From positions 1-57,514 of the forward strand of contig NZ_VIFM01000043.1 in NCBI RefSeq assembly GCF_006636215.1: a stretch of DNA of 57,514 nt, given 5' to 3'. Below are positions 10,259 to 19,409 of this stretch, one piece after another. Made by a program: the position numbers and the translations under genes. The number at the start of each line of letters is the position of its first letter. The first letter of the stretch is position 1. Under the pieces are notes generated by a model. The model worked only from the letters and a program-made list of their open reading frames with translations, made no database searches and was not told the origin of the DNA. This DNA comes from Myxococcus llanfairpwllgwyngyllgogerychwyrndrobwllllantysiliogogogochensis. Lineage in GTDB: Bacteria > Myxococcota > Myxococcia > Myxococcales > Myxococcaceae.

Positions 10259-11074
10259 TCAGAACTTCAGGTCGACCTGCTCGGCGGCATCGATGGGCCG
10301 GCCGAGGAACCTCGCCCCCACTTCCATGAAGCGCTCGGGAACGTCGGTCACGTAGTACGCGTGAGACGGGGCACGCGTCGTCGCGGGCGCCAGCAGCTCC
10401 TTGCGAGCCAGCAGCGCCGCCACCGCCAGCGCGGTGGCCTCCGCCGAGTCCACCAGCGCGACATGGGGCCCCACCACCTCCGCGATGACTCCCTTGAGCA
10501 GCGGGTAGTGCGTGCAGCCCAGGACGAGCGTGTCCACGCCTTCCCGCGCGAACTCCCCCAGATACTCACGCGCCGTCAGCAGGGGCACGTCGCCCGTGGT
10601 CCATCCCTCCTCCGCCAGCGGCACGAAGAGCGGACAGGCGCGGGCCTTCACCCGCACCCCGGGGTTCGCCGTCTCCAGGGCGCGCTGATAGGCCCCGGAG
10701 CGGATGGTGCCCGGCGTACCGATGACGCCCACTCCGCCGCCTCGCGTGCGCTCCAGGGCCGCCTGGGCTCCTGGCTGGATGACGCCCACCACCGGCACCG
10801 GCAGCGTCGCCTCCAGCGCGGGCAGGGCCGCGGCGGAGGCCGTGTTGCACGCCACCACCAGCAGCTTGATGCCGCGCTCCAGCAGGAACTCCGCGTTCTT
10901 CAGCGAGTAGCGCGTCACCACCTCGCCGGACTTGGTGCCGTAGGGCACCCGGGCCGTGTCCCCCAGATACACCGTGCTCTCGTGGGGGAGGTGCTCCATG
11001 AGTGACTTGAGGACCGTGAGCCCTCCGACACCTGAATCAAATACGCCAATGGGACTGTGGCTGCCTTGCCGCAT
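10259..11074 (-). CDS. murI: glutamate racemase
   Basis: 271 residues from the ATG at 11074. An in-frame extension further upstream exists, but this start gives the normal family N-terminus (SPIGVFDSGVGGLTV). The two catalytic cysteines are C76 in VACNTASAAAL and C187 in LGCTHYPLL. The N-terminal DSG and the segment YLGDTARVPYGTKS are also conserved. The enzyme makes D-glutamate for peptidoglycan in the cytoplasm. Length is typical. Transcribed alone, convergent with carF. Confidence 0.95.
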   Translation of the reverse strand: MRQGSHSPIGVFDSGVGGLTVLKSLMEHLPHESTVYLGDTARVPYGTKSGEVVTRYSLKNAEFLLERGIKLLVVACNTASAAALPALEATLPVPVVGVIQPGAQAALERTRGGGVGVIGTPGTIRSGAYQRALETANPGVRVKARACPLFVPLAEEGWTTGDVPLLTAREYLGEFAREGVDTLVLGCTHYPLLKGVIAEVVGPHVALVDSAEATALAVAALLARKELLAPATTRAPSHAYYVTDVPERFMEVGARFLGRPIDAAEQVDLKF

Positions 11075-11127
11075 GTCCGGTGTCCCTATCACGTTTGATG
11101 CCAACGACACGGGCTCCCCCGCAACGC

Positions 11128-11162
11128 GAAGAGGGCCGAGGCGCGTGGCCCCGACCCTCTTC
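11128..11162 (-). terminator. hairpin downstream of the repeat lipoprotein gene
   Basis: Inverted repeat GAAGAGGG ... CCCTCTTC (8 bp perfect, extended to about 14 bp with two mismatches) with a short GC-rich loop. It lies 26 bases after the lipoprotein stop and upstream of murI, so it probably insulates murI from it. Confidence 0.55.
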
Positions 11163-11188
11163 TTCACCCCACGAGCAAGCGGGTTCGA

Positions 11189-12496
11189 CTACGGGAACAG
11201 CGACACCAGCGCGGCGCTGCTCGCCCCCGGGAACACGTGACCGTCGACATTGATGAACACGCTGTCGTTCACCGAGAAGTACTCCGTGCCGTTGCCCGCC
11301 TTCGCGTACATCTCCACCTCGTAGCGGCCCGGGCGGAGGAACTCGTAGACCACCGGCGCGTCGTTGCAGCCGTGCCGGTCACCGACGATGCCGTACACCA
11401 GCTCCCCAGTGAAGACATCGCGGAAGTTGATGGCCACCTCGGTGATGCCCGCCTGCGAGCAGCTCAGCGCGGAGCCACCGGCGCGCAGCTCCCACTTGAT
11501 GGACGCCCCGCCAATCACCCACATCGGGGCCAGCACCTGCTTCGTCTCGCCGGACTGAATCGAGAACTGCGCGCTGTAATAATACCAGGGACGGTTCTGC
11601 CCATCGACGGCCACCAACTGCAGGTCATGATTGCCGGGGTTCAGCGTGGGCGTGGTGACGCTGGCGCCCGAGCTTCCCTCCAAGCAGCTGAAGCGGACCC
11701 ACGCGCCCCCATCGATGCGGGCCTCCACGTGCGTCACGCCGGCCTGCCCGCAGCCCAGCCTGCTCGACCCCTCCACGAACTCCCAGCGGATGGCGGCGCC
11801 GCTGCTCGTGGTGCGAAGGGTGGCGGTGTACGACGTCGGCTCGCCGTAGCGGGTGGAGAACCGCCCGCTGTGGGCGTACAGCGTGCGCTGCTGCGAGTCG
11901 AGGGCGACCAGCTCCAGGTCGTGCTCACCCGGGTCCAGATACGGCGTCTTCACGCTGTTGCCGCCATGGCCCGCCGTGCAGTCGAAGCGCGCCCACTGCC
12001 CACCATCCACCCGGGCATCCACGAAGGCCACACCCGCCTGGTTGCAGTTCGGGTTGCCGCTGCTGGAGTTCGCCGGAAACAGCCAGTTCACGTACGCGAA
12101 GGACGGCGGGGCGCCCAGCGGCGCGAGGTCGATGCTCACCGTCACGTCGCCATCCACGCGGAAGGTGCCGCTCGCCTCGTAGAGCACCTCGTTGGTGTAG
12201 CTGATCGCCTCCACGTTGAAGCTGTAGATGCCCGGCGCGAAGTCGTGGAGGACGATGCCGTCGAAGCCGTTGGCCTGACACGCGTATTGGCCGTCGTTGG
12301 CCAGCCGCTCGCCGGGAATCGTGATGTTGACGCCCTTGATGTCGCGGTCCTCGTCGCAGCGCAGTCCGCCGAAGGTCCAGCGGAACGTCGCGTCGCCCGG
12401 GTAGATGGGCTCGTCGTAGTCGTCTTCGCCGTGGATGATGCAGCCGGTGGAGACCGCCGCCAGGCAGAGGAGAGCGACCAGCAGTCTGGAGTTCAT
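11189..12496 (-). CDS. lipoprotein with four Cys-containing beta-sandwich-like repeats
   Basis: 435 residues from the ATG at 12496. The signal peptide has a lipobox-like end VSTGC, with the Cys as probable lipidation site near residue 18. After it come four repeats of about 90-100 residues. Each begins with a Trp-containing strand (RWTFGG, NWLFPA, RWEFVE, KWELRA) and holds a Cys pair. In repeats 2 and 3 the pattern is C-x2-AGV-x3-V-x-AR-(V/I)-DGG-x-W-x-RF-x-C, followed by TP-x-L-x-PG-x-HDL-x-LVA. Repeats 1 and 4 are more diverged but keep the PG-x-Y strand (FAPGIYSF, LRPGRYEV). The layout looks Ig-like or PEGA-like, with a disulfide per repeat likely after export. Function unknown; divergent from the tol operon. 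Confidence 0.85.
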   Translation of the reverse strand: MNSRLLVALLCLAAVSTGCIIHGEDDYDEPIYPGDATFRWTFGGLRCDEDRDIKGVNITIPGERLANDGQYACQANGFDGIVLHDFAPGIYSFNVEAISYTNEVLYEASGTFRVDGDVTVSIDLAPLGAPPSFAYVNWLFPANSSSGNPNCNQAGVAFVDARVDGGQWARFDCTAGHGGNSVKTPYLDPGEHDLELVALDSQQRTLYAHSGRFSTRYGEPTSYTATLRTTSSGAAIRWEFVEGSSRLGCGQAGVTHVEARIDGGAWVRFSCLEGSSGASVTTPTLNPGNHDLQLVAVDGQNRPWYYYSAQFSIQSGETKQVLAPMWVIGGASIKWELRAGGSALSCSQAGITEVAINFRDVFTGELVYGIVGDRHGCNDAPVVYEFLRPGRYEVEMYAKAGNGTEYFSVNDSVFINVDGHVFPGASSAALVSLFP

Positions 12497-12666
12497 GGGG
12501 GGCAACCTGTCCGTGGGGTGTTGAGGTGTTCGGCCCGTTTCAGTCACCTCTGACGACCCTCTCCGGGAATTATTCATCCGTACGGCCAAGCAACTTCAAG
12601 CAGGCAACCGGCCCCCGTCCCCGTTTGTTTGACCCAGTTGTAGCGGAGTGTTACGCGCTCCACCTC

Positions 12667-13377
12667 ATGACGCCCCACCTGCCCCTGGCGCTTGGCGCCA
12701 TGAACTACGTGGAGATCATCCGCGACGCTTCCTTCATCGAGCTGGCCGTCCTGCTGCTCCTGATGGGTGTCTCCGTGGCTTCCTGGGCCCTCATCGCCAT
12801 GAAGGCCACCCAGCTCGCCAAGGCCCGCGCACAGTCTCTCACCTTCCTCGACACCTTCTGGAAGGCGTCCCGGCTGGAGGCCATCTACCAGACGGCCCAG
12901 AAGCTCGACGCCTCGCCCCTGTCCAAGGTCTTCTGCGCCGGCTACGAGGAGCTGTCCAAGCTGGCCCAGGCCAAGGAAGGCGGCGCCGAGGGCGCCATGG
13001 CGGAGCGGCTGGGCGGAATCGAGAACGTGGAGCGCGCGCTGATGCGAGCCTCCACGTCGCAAATCACGGAGCTGGAGGCGCGGGTGTCGTTCCTGGGCAC
13101 CGTCGGCGCGGCCTCGCCCTTCGTGGGCCTGTTCGGCACCGTCATCGGAATCCTCAGCGCCTTCAATCAAATCGCCGAGCAGGGCAATGCGACCTTGGCC
13201 ACGGTGGCGGCGCCGGTGGGCAACGCGCTGTTCGCCACGGCGGCGGGCCTGTTCGCGGCGATTCCGGCCGTGGTCGCCTACAACTCGTTCGTCAGCCGCA
13301 TCAAGGTGTTCGACACGGAGATGTCGAACTTCTCCGCGGACTTCCTCAACATCATCAAGCGTCACTTCTTCCGCTAG
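12667..13377 (+). CDS. tolQ: TolQ/ExbB-type proton channel subunit
   Basis: 236 residues from the ATG at 12667; an alternative ATG at 12700 would lose 11 residues. Three membrane helices in MotA/TolQ/ExbB order: about 25-45, then a long cytoplasmic domain, then a pair starting at FLGTVGAASPFVGLFGTVIGIL and VGNALFATAAGLFAAIPAVVAYN. These segments carry the conserved Thr/Gly/Pro positions of the family. It forms a proton-driven motor with the TolR-like protein that energises the Tol system at the division site. First gene of a four-gene operon with tight spacing. Confidence 0.92.
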   Translation: MTPHLPLALGAMNYVEIIRDASFIELAVLLLLMGVSVASWALIAMKATQLAKARAQSLTFLDTFWKASRLEAIYQTAQKLDASPLSKVFCAGYEELSKLAQAKEGGAEGAMAERLGGIENVERALMRASTSQITELEARVSFLGTVGAASPFVGLFGTVIGILSAFNQIAEQGNATLATVAAPVGNALFATAAGLFAAIPAVVAYNSFVSRIKVFDTEMSNFSADFLNIIKRHFFR

Positions 13378-13389
13378 GCGGGCGCGACC

Positions 13390-13863
13390 ATGGGAATGGG
13401 CGGAGGCAATCGCAGTGGTGGCCGCACCACGATGAGCGAGATCAACGTCACGCCCATGGTGGACGTGATGCTGGTGCTGCTCATCATCTTCATGGTGACC
13501 GCGCCCCTCATCCAGCAGGGCGTGAAGGTGAACCTGCCGGAGACCAAGGCCGCGCCCGTGGAGGCCACGGAGAAGAAGGTGGTCCTCTCCATCGACGCGG
13601 GCAAGAAGGTCTACATCGGCGACGCCGAGGTGCCCCTGGAGGAGCTGGAGGCGAAGCTCGCCGCCAACGCCAAGGTGCAGGCCGATAAAGAAGTGTTCCT
13701 CCACGCCGACCGGGACGTGCCCTACGGCACCGTCGTGGAGGTCATGGCGGCCGCGCAGCGGGCGGGCATCAACAATGTGGGGATGATCACGGACCCTTCG
13801 ACAGGGGCCAAGACGTCCAACACCTCGTCGACCTCGAAGAAGCCGAAGGAGGCGAAGCGCTAG
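13390..13863 (+). CDS. tolR: TolR/ExbD-type protein
   Basis: 157 residues starting 12 bases after tolQ. A short cytoplasmic N-terminus precedes one membrane helix with the essential aspartate (INVTPMVDVMLVLLIIFMV). A periplasmic domain follows, with the family ending in VMAAAQRAGINNVGMIT. The C-terminal 20 residues are Ser/Thr/Lys-rich. Works with TolQ as stator/motor. Confidence 0.93.
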   Translation: MGMGGGNRSGGRTTMSEINVTPMVDVMLVLLIIFMVTAPLIQQGVKVNLPETKAAPVEATEKKVVLSIDAGKKVYIGDAEVPLEELEAKLAANAKVQADKEVFLHADRDVPYGTVVEVMAAAQRAGINNVGMITDPSTGAKTSNTSSTSKKPKEAKR

Positions 13864-13866
13864 CCC

Positions 13867-14652
13867 ATGCACTCCGCGGTGAGCCACAGCCTGCTCGTCA
13901 ATCGCTCCGCGCGGGTGTCGCCGTTCGTCATCGCGTCGGTGGTGGGGCACATCGCCCTGCTGCTCGCCGCGGTGCTGTATGCGCGCTTCAACGCATCGCC
14001 CCCGGTGGACCTCACGGCGCAGCCCATCCGCGCCACGCTGGTGCGCCTGGGCAAGCCCCGCGACGCCAAGCTCCTGCCGCGCAAGGAGCAGCCGCCACCG
14101 CCGCCCAAGCAGGTGAACGCGCCCAAGCCCGCGCCTGAAGCGCCGCCTCCGCCGTCCTCCGCCGCCGTCGCGGTGCCCATCCCCGGCGTCAAGCCGGAGC
14201 CCTCCTCCGCGCCCAAGCCCACGCCCGTGAAGGGTGAGAAGGAAGGCGAGGACCGCCGCAAGCGGCTCTTCGGCGCCTTCGACAAGACGGCCAAGGCGTC
14301 GCCGGATGAAGAGCCCGAGGGCGCCGAGGATGGAGACGCGGACGGCGACTCGGCCACCGCCGAGGGCGAGCGCTACTTCGGGATGCTCCAGGCACAGGTG
14401 CGGCGCAACTACAGCGTCGCGGACACCATCCCCGAATCGGAGCGCCTGCACCTCAAGGCGCTCGTCGCGCTGCGCCTGGGCCGCTCGGGCGAGGTGCTGG
14501 ACGTGAGCCTCACCAAGCCCAGTGGCAATGATTTGTTCGACGCGGCGGTCCTCAACGCCGTGCGCAAGGCCTCACCCTTCTCGCCTCCTCCCGACCACCT
14601 CCGAGACGCGCTGCAGAAGAACGGCGTCAACCTGATGTTCAACGCCCTATGA
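13867..14652 (+). CDS. TolA/TonB-like energy transducer
   Basis: 261 residues, 3 bases after tolR. One N-terminal membrane anchor (about 17-38, FVIASVVGHIALLLAAVLY). A Pro/Lys-rich periplasmic spacer (about 70-125: PPPPPKQVNAPKPAPEAPPP) and a charged acidic stretch follow. The C-terminal TonB/TolA-type domain spans about 160-261 (YFGMLQAQVRRNYS ... LTKPSGNDLFDAAVLNAV). Position between tolR and tolB argues for TolA function, while the C-terminal domain is TonB-like. Its stop overlaps the tolB start (ATGA). Confidence 0.88.
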   Translation: MHSAVSHSLLVNRSARVSPFVIASVVGHIALLLAAVLYARFNASPPVDLTAQPIRATLVRLGKPRDAKLLPRKEQPPPPPKQVNAPKPAPEAPPPPSSAAVAVPIPGVKPEPSSAPKPTPVKGEKEGEDRRKRLFGAFDKTAKASPDEEPEGAEDGDADGDSATAEGERYFGMLQAQVRRNYSVADTIPESERLHLKALVALRLGRSGEVLDVSLTKPSGNDLFDAAVLNAVRKASPFSPPPDHLRDALQKNGVNLMFNAL

Positions 14653-15944
14653 AAGCCCTGCTCCTCTCCCTCGTCCTCGTGCCGCTCGCGGCATTCGCCC
14701 AGACGCCGACCATTGAAATCTCCGGCGCCAACTTCCGCCCGCTGCCCGTGGCGGTCCCCGCGCCCATCACCCAGAACGAGGGTGCCAAGGCGCAGGCCAA
14801 CACGTTCGACACGGCGTTCAACTTCGACCTCGTGGCCTCCGGCATCCTCCAGGTGCTGGACCGCAAGAGCTTCACGGCCGACCCGAAGGAGGGCATGGCC
14901 GCCGGCACCATCACCTTCAGCCGCTGGGCGGACGTGGGCGCCGAGGCGCTCGTCAAGGTGTCGCTCGCGGACGACGCGGGCACGCTGCGCGGCGAGCTGC
15001 GCCTGTTCAACGTGGGCACCGGCCGCGAGGACCTCAAGGTCGCCAAGGACGCGCCGGCCAACAACCCGTCGCTGCTGGCCCACCGGCTGGCGGACGCGCT
15101 GTACCGGCACTTCACCCGCGAGCCCAGCCCCTTCCTGTCGCGCATCACCTACGTGCGCAAGGCGGGCAACAACCGCGACGTGGTGGTGGCGGACTGGGAC
15201 GGCGGCAATCCCGTGTCGCTCACCAAGGGCGGCATCAACATCCTCCCCTCGCTGAGCCAGGACGGCGCGCAGGTGGCGTACACGTCCTACCGGAAGAACC
15301 GACCGGACATCTGGGTGCAGCGTCCGGGTGGCGAAGCCCGCTCGGTGGTCTCCGCCGGGCAGATGGCCACCGGAGGCGCCTTCTCTCCGGACGGCAAGCG
15401 GCTGGCGTACTCGCTGGCCGAGGGAGAGAGCGCGCAAATCTACGTGTCCGGCGCCGACGGCAGCGGCGCGAAGGCCATCACCGACACGCCCTACGGCCTC
15501 AACACCAGCCCCGCGTGGTCGCCCGACGGCAAGCGCATCGCCTTCGTGTCCAACCGGGGTGGCAGCCCTCAAATCTACATCATGGGCGCGGATGGCTCGG
15601 GCGTGCGGCGCCTCACCTTCCAGGGCAACTACAACCAGACGCCGGACTGGTCTCCGCGCGGCGACCTCATCGTCTTCACCGCGCGCGACGAGCGCAACGC
15701 GTTCGACCTGTTCACCATCCACGTCGAGTCGGGCAAGGTGACGCGCCTGACGCAGGACCAGGGCAACAACGAGGAGCCCGCCTTCTCGCCCAACGGTCGG
15801 CTGGTGCTCTTCTCCACCACCCGGGCAGGCGGCTCGCAGCTGTTCGTGATGACTGCGGACGGCAACAACCAGCTCCCCCTCCGGGCGGAGAAGGGCACGC
15901 TGTTGACGCCCGACTGGGCGCCGCTCGCGGACGCGCAGCCGTAG
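14649..15944 (+). CDS. tolB: Tol-Pal system beta-propeller protein TolB
   Basis: 431 residues. Signal peptide about 1-18 (LAAFAQT). N-terminal TolB domain at about 20-160 (IEISGANFRPLPVAVP), then a propeller built of PD40/WD40-like repeats with recurring SPDGKR / SPRGD / SPNGR blades and the phrase NRGGSPQIYIMGADGSG. Periplasmic partner of Pal and outer-membrane proteins. Translationally coupled to the TolA-like gene. No pal gene follows: the next gene is a class V aminotransferase. Confidence 0.95.
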   Translation: MKALLLSLVLVPLAAFAQTPTIEISGANFRPLPVAVPAPITQNEGAKAQANTFDTAFNFDLVASGILQVLDRKSFTADPKEGMAAGTITFSRWADVGAEALVKVSLADDAGTLRGELRLFNVGTGREDLKVAKDAPANNPSLLAHRLADALYRHFTREPSPFLSRITYVRKAGNNRDVVVADWDGGNPVSLTKGGINILPSLSQDGAQVAYTSYRKNRPDIWVQRPGGEARSVVSAGQMATGGAFSPDGKRLAYSLAEGESAQIYVSGADGSGAKAITDTPYGLNTSPAWSPDGKRIAFVSNRGGSPQIYIMGADGSGVRRLTFQGNYNQTPDWSPRGDLIVFTARDERNAFDLFTIHVESGKVTRLTQDQGNNEEPAFSPNGRLVLFSTTRAGGSQLFVMTADGNNQLPLRAEKGTLLTPDWAPLADAQP

Positions 15945-15994
15945 GACTCGTGGCGCGTTGACAGGGGGCGCGTGCTCGGGTCCAGTTCCCGCGC

Positions 15995-17179
15995 ATGAGC
16001 GCCCCCTTCCGTTCCCACTGGGGACTGGACCCCGAGGTCCTGTTCCTCAACCACGGCTCCTTCGGAGCGTGCCCCACCGCCGTGCTCCAGAAGCAGTCGG
16101 AGCTGCGCGCGCGCATGGAGGCGGAGCCCGTCCGCTTCCTCCACCGCGAAATCGAGCCGCTGCTGGACGAGGCCCGGGCCACGCTCGCCGACTTCGTCGA
16201 CGCGGATGCGGAGGACGTGTCCTTCGTCGCCAACGCCACCAGCGGCGTCACCACGGTGCTGCGCTCGCTGCGCTTCGAGCCGGGTGACGAGCTGCTCACC
16301 ACGGACCACGAATACAACGCCAGTCGCAACGCGCTGGACTTCGTCGCGGCGCAGTGGGGCGCGAAGGTCGTGGTGGCGAAGCTCCCCTGGCCCGTGACTT
16401 CCGCGCAGTCCATCGTGGACGTGGTGCTCGCGCATGTGACGCCCCGCACGCGCCTGTTCCTGGTGGACCACGTCTCCAGCCAGACGGCGCTGGTGATGCC
16501 CGTGGCCCGGCTCATCTCCGAGCTGCGAGCCAAGGGAATCGAGACGCTGGTGGACGGCGCGCACGGGCCCGGCATGGTGCCCCTGTCGCTGCGCTCGCTG
16601 GGCGCGGGCTACTACACGGGCAACTGCCACAAGTGGCTGTGCGCTCCCAAGGGCGCGGCCTTCCTCCACGTGCGCCGCGACCTGCAGGAGGGCATGACGC
16701 CCCTGGCGGTGAGCCATGGGCGCAACTCGCCCCGCACGGACCGCTCCCGCTTCCGGCTCCTCTTCGACTGGACGGGGACCATGGACCCCACCGCCGCGCT
16801 CTGTGTCCCGGAAGCGCTGCGAGTGGTGGGTGGCCTGCTACCCGGAGGCTGGGCCGAGGTGATGGCGAACAACCGGAGCAAGGCCCTGGCCGCGCGCGCA
16901 CTGCTGTGCGAGCGGATGAAGACCGCCCCCGCCTGCCCCGAGGACATGGTGGGCAGCATGGCGGTGGTCACCCTGCCCGCGGGCTACCCGGAGCAGCCCG
17001 AGCCGCCCCTCTACCTGGACCCGGTCCACCTTCGCCTGTTCGACGAGTACCGCATCGAGGTGCCCATCGTCGCCTGGCCCAAGCCGCCCCACCGTCACGT
17101 CCGCGTGTCCGCGCAGCTCTACAACACGCCGGAGGAGTACCGGGCGCTGGCGGACGCTTTGGAAGCGCTCCTGCGTTGA
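15995..17179 (+). CDS. class V PLP-dependent aminotransferase
   Basis: 394 residues. Opens LDPEVLFLNHGSFGACP, characteristic of the isopenicillin-N epimerase-like branch of class V aminotransferases. The cofactor lysine is K213 in GNCHKWLCAPKG, and the preceding DGAHGPGM provides the pyridine-binding Asp. Related enzymes act as epimerases, desulfurases or lyases on amino-acid thiols; the substrate here is unknown. The ATG lies 50 bp after tolB. A Ppx/GppA gene starts 14 bp after its stop. Confidence 0.9.
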   Translation: MSAPFRSHWGLDPEVLFLNHGSFGACPTAVLQKQSELRARMEAEPVRFLHREIEPLLDEARATLADFVDADAEDVSFVANATSGVTTVLRSLRFEPGDELLTTDHEYNASRNALDFVAAQWGAKVVVAKLPWPVTSAQSIVDVVLAHVTPRTRLFLVDHVSSQTALVMPVARLISELRAKGIETLVDGAHGPGMVPLSLRSLGAGYYTGNCHKWLCAPKGAAFLHVRRDLQEGMTPLAVSHGRNSPRTDRSRFRLLFDWTGTMDPTAALCVPEALRVVGGLLPGGWAEVMANNRSKALAARALLCERMKTAPACPEDMVGSMAVVTLPAGYPEQPEPPLYLDPVHLRLFDEYRIEVPIVAWPKPPHRHVRVSAQLYNTPEEYRALADALEALLR

Positions 17180-17193
17180 GTAGGCTTGCGCGC

Positions 17194-18129
17194 ATGCCGC
17201 GATTCGCCACCATCGATATCGGTACCAACTCCGTGCTGTTGCTGGTCGCGGAACGCACGGCGGAGGGCCGCTTCGAGGCCGTCCGGGAGCGCGCGGAAAT
17301 CACCCGGCTGGGCCGTGGCGTGGACGCCACCCGTCGGCTGTCGGCGGAGGGCATGGAGGCCACGCTTTCGGTGCTGGAGGCCTTCGCGCGCGAGGCGCGG
17401 GAGCTGGGCGCGGAGGACATCGCGGTGTCCGCCACCAGCGCGGCACGCGACGCGAGCAACGGCGCGGAGTTCCTCTCCGCCGCGAAGGAGCGCGCGGGCG
17501 TCACGGTGGAAATCATCTCCGGGCAACTGGAGGCGCAGCTGTCCTTCGCCGCGGTGTACTCGGACTTCGCGGGCGAGGCGGCGGGGCCCCTGCTGGTGCT
17601 GGACATCGGCGGAGGCTCCACGGAGTTCATCTTCGGCAACCCCGCGGGCCACGTGGAGTTTCGGCACAGTTTCGACGTGGGCGCGGTGCGGCTCACCGAG
17701 CGCTTCGTGCGCTCCGACCCGATGTCCTCGGAGGACCGGGCGCGCATCGAGTCGCACCTGCGCGACACCTTCAAGACGCTGCCCCCTCCACCTCCCGCCT
17801 CGGGGCTGGTGGGCGTCGCGGGCACGGTGACGACGCTGTACGCGGTGCGACACGCCATCGACCCGTATGACGCGGAGCGGGTGCATGGCGGCACGCTGTC
17901 CGTGGGCGAGCTGACCGCGCTGGCGGACCGGCTGTGCCAGATGCCACTGGAAGAGCGCAGAGCGCTGCCGGGCATGCAGCCCAAGCGCGCGGACGTCATC
18001 CCCGCGGGCGCCATCATCCTGTTGGAGTCGGTGAAGGCCCTGGGATTGGACGGCTGCCGCGTGAGTGACAGGGGCTTGAGGTGGGGACTGCTCGCGCACC
18101 GCTTCGGAGCCGGGGCGGCCCGGTCATGA
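17194..18129 (+). CDS. Ppx/GppA phosphatase family protein
   Basis: 311 residues from the ATG at 17194. The ASKHA-fold phosphate motifs are clear: ATIDIGTNSVLLLVAE at the N-terminus and LVLDIGGGSTEFIFGN in the middle. The family degrades polyphosphate and/or pppGpp to ppGpp in the stringent response. Only the two N-terminal actin-like domains are present, the short form without a C-terminal HD-like domain. Its stop overlaps the start of the MFS transporter (ATGA). Confidence 0.93.
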   Translation: MPRFATIDIGTNSVLLLVAERTAEGRFEAVRERAEITRLGRGVDATRRLSAEGMEATLSVLEAFAREARELGAEDIAVSATSAARDASNGAEFLSAAKERAGVTVEIISGQLEAQLSFAAVYSDFAGEAAGPLLVLDIGGGSTEFIFGNPAGHVEFRHSFDVGAVRLTERFVRSDPMSSEDRARIESHLRDTFKTLPPPPPASGLVGVAGTVTTLYAVRHAIDPYDAERVHGGTLSVGELTALADRLCQMPLEERRALPGMQPKRADVIPAGAIILLESVKALGLDGCRVSDRGLRWGLLAHRFGAGAARS

Positions 18130-19409
18130 GCACGTCTTCCGTGAGCATCTCCCCTTCCCCGACCACCGCGCCCATCGCTCCCGCGGCGAATGCCGGCTAC
18201 GCGCTGCTCGTCCTCACGCTCATCAACCTGGTCAACTACCTGGACCGGTACATCGTCGCGGTGGCGTTGCCGGGCATCCAGAAGGAGTTCGGCATCAACG
18301 ACACCCAGGCGGGGCTGCTGGGCACCATGTTCATCGTGGTGTTCATGCTGGCTTCCCCGGTGGGTGGCTTCCTGGGTGACAGGTATCCACGCCGGCTGCT
18401 GGTGGCGGGCGGGGTGTTGCTGTGGAGCCTCGCGACGGGGGCGAGTGGACTTGCCACGTCCTTCATCGCGTTGCTCGTCGCGCGCGCGGTGATTGGCATC
18501 GGCGAAGCGGGCTATGGCGCGGTGGCGCCGAGCATCATCTCGGACCTGTACCCGCGTGAGCAGCGCACCCGGATGCTCGCGTTCTTCTACATCGCCATTC
18601 CGGTGGGCGCGGCGGCGGGCTACGGGCTGGGTGGGTGGCTGACGCAGGCGTATTCGTGGCACGTGGCCTTCTTCGCGGGAGGCGTGCCGGGCCTGATTCT
18701 GGGGGCCCTGGCCTTCTTCATGCCGGAGCCGAAGCGCGGGGCCATGGATGGTCCGGACGCGGCGGCGAAGCTGCCCTTCATGGTGGGGCTCAAGGGGCTG
18801 GGTCGCAACGCGGCCTTCTGGGCGGTGACGGCGGGCTACACGCTGATGACGTTCTCCATCGGCGGCCTGGGCTTCTGGATGCCGACCTATCTGGTGCGCG
18901 AGCGAGGGATGGCGGCGGACAGCTCCGGCTTCATCTTCGGCGCGATTACGGCGGTGGCGGGCCTGCTGGGGACGGTGGCCGGTGGGTGGCTGGGCGACAA
19001 GATGGACCGCAAGCGTGAGGGCGGTGGACTGTGGATGTCCGGCATCGGCCTCTTGCTGGCGGCGCCGTGCATGTACCTCGCGGTCAACCTGAAGGACGTG
19101 GGACCCGCGCTCGCGGCGATGGGCGTGGCGCAGTTCCTCATCTTCCTCAACAGCGGCCCCATCAACGCCGCCATCGTCAACTGCGTGCCACCCGCGTTCC
19201 GCGCCTTCGCCATGGGGCTGAACGTGCTGTGCATCCACCTGCTGGGGGACGCGATTTCGCCCACGCTCATCGGCAACATCGCCGACGCGGCGAACCTGCG
19301 CACCGCCATCGCCGTGAATGCCCTGCCCGTGCTGCTGGGCGGAGTGGCCCTGCTCATCGGCGCACGGCTGTTCCGCGAGGCCGTGCCGAGAGAGCGCGCT
19401 ACCGCTTGA
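18126..19409 (+). CDS. MFS transporter (Spinster-like)
   Basis: 427 residues, about 12 membrane helices, from the ATG at 18126 overlapping the phosphatase stop by 4 bp. N-terminal segment LTLINLVNYLDRYIVAVALP and loop motif GGFLGDRYPRR are typical of the major facilitator superfamily, with closest resemblance to Spinster/MFS_1 proteins (GIGEAGYGAVAPSIISDLYP). The substrate is unknown. The gene's last 11 bases overlap the convergent acyltransferase gene. Confidence 0.9.
   Translation: MSTSSVSISPSPTTAPIAPAANAGYALLVLTLINLVNYLDRYIVAVALPGIQKEFGINDTQAGLLGTMFIVVFMLASPVGGFLGDRYPRRLLVAGGVLLWSLATGASGLATSFIALLVARAVIGIGEAGYGAVAPSIISDLYPREQRTRMLAFFYIAIPVGAAAGYGLGGWLTQAYSWHVAFFAGGVPGLILGALAFFMPEPKRGAMDGPDAAAKLPFMVGLKGLGRNAAFWAVTAGYTLMTFSIGGLGFWMPTYLVRERGMAADSSGFIFGAITAVAGLLGTVAGGWLGDKMDRKREGGGLWMSGIGLLLAAPCMYLAVNLKDVGPALAAMGVAQFLIFLNSGPINAAIVNCVPPAFRAFAMGLNVLCIHLLGDAISPTLIGNIADAANLRTAIAVNALPVLLGGVALLIGARLFREAVPRERATA

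Noticed and set aside
12526..12666. N-terminal extension of TolQ
   Set aside because: The extra residues are not hydrophobic or conserved and lie in the divergent promoter region; ATG at 12667 gives a normal TolQ N-terminus.
15958..15986. TTGACA with a poor -10 before the aminotransferase gene
   Set aside because: The -10 (TCCAGT) is weak and would put the transcript start at the ATG itself; a single hexamer in a 67% GC genome is not enough.
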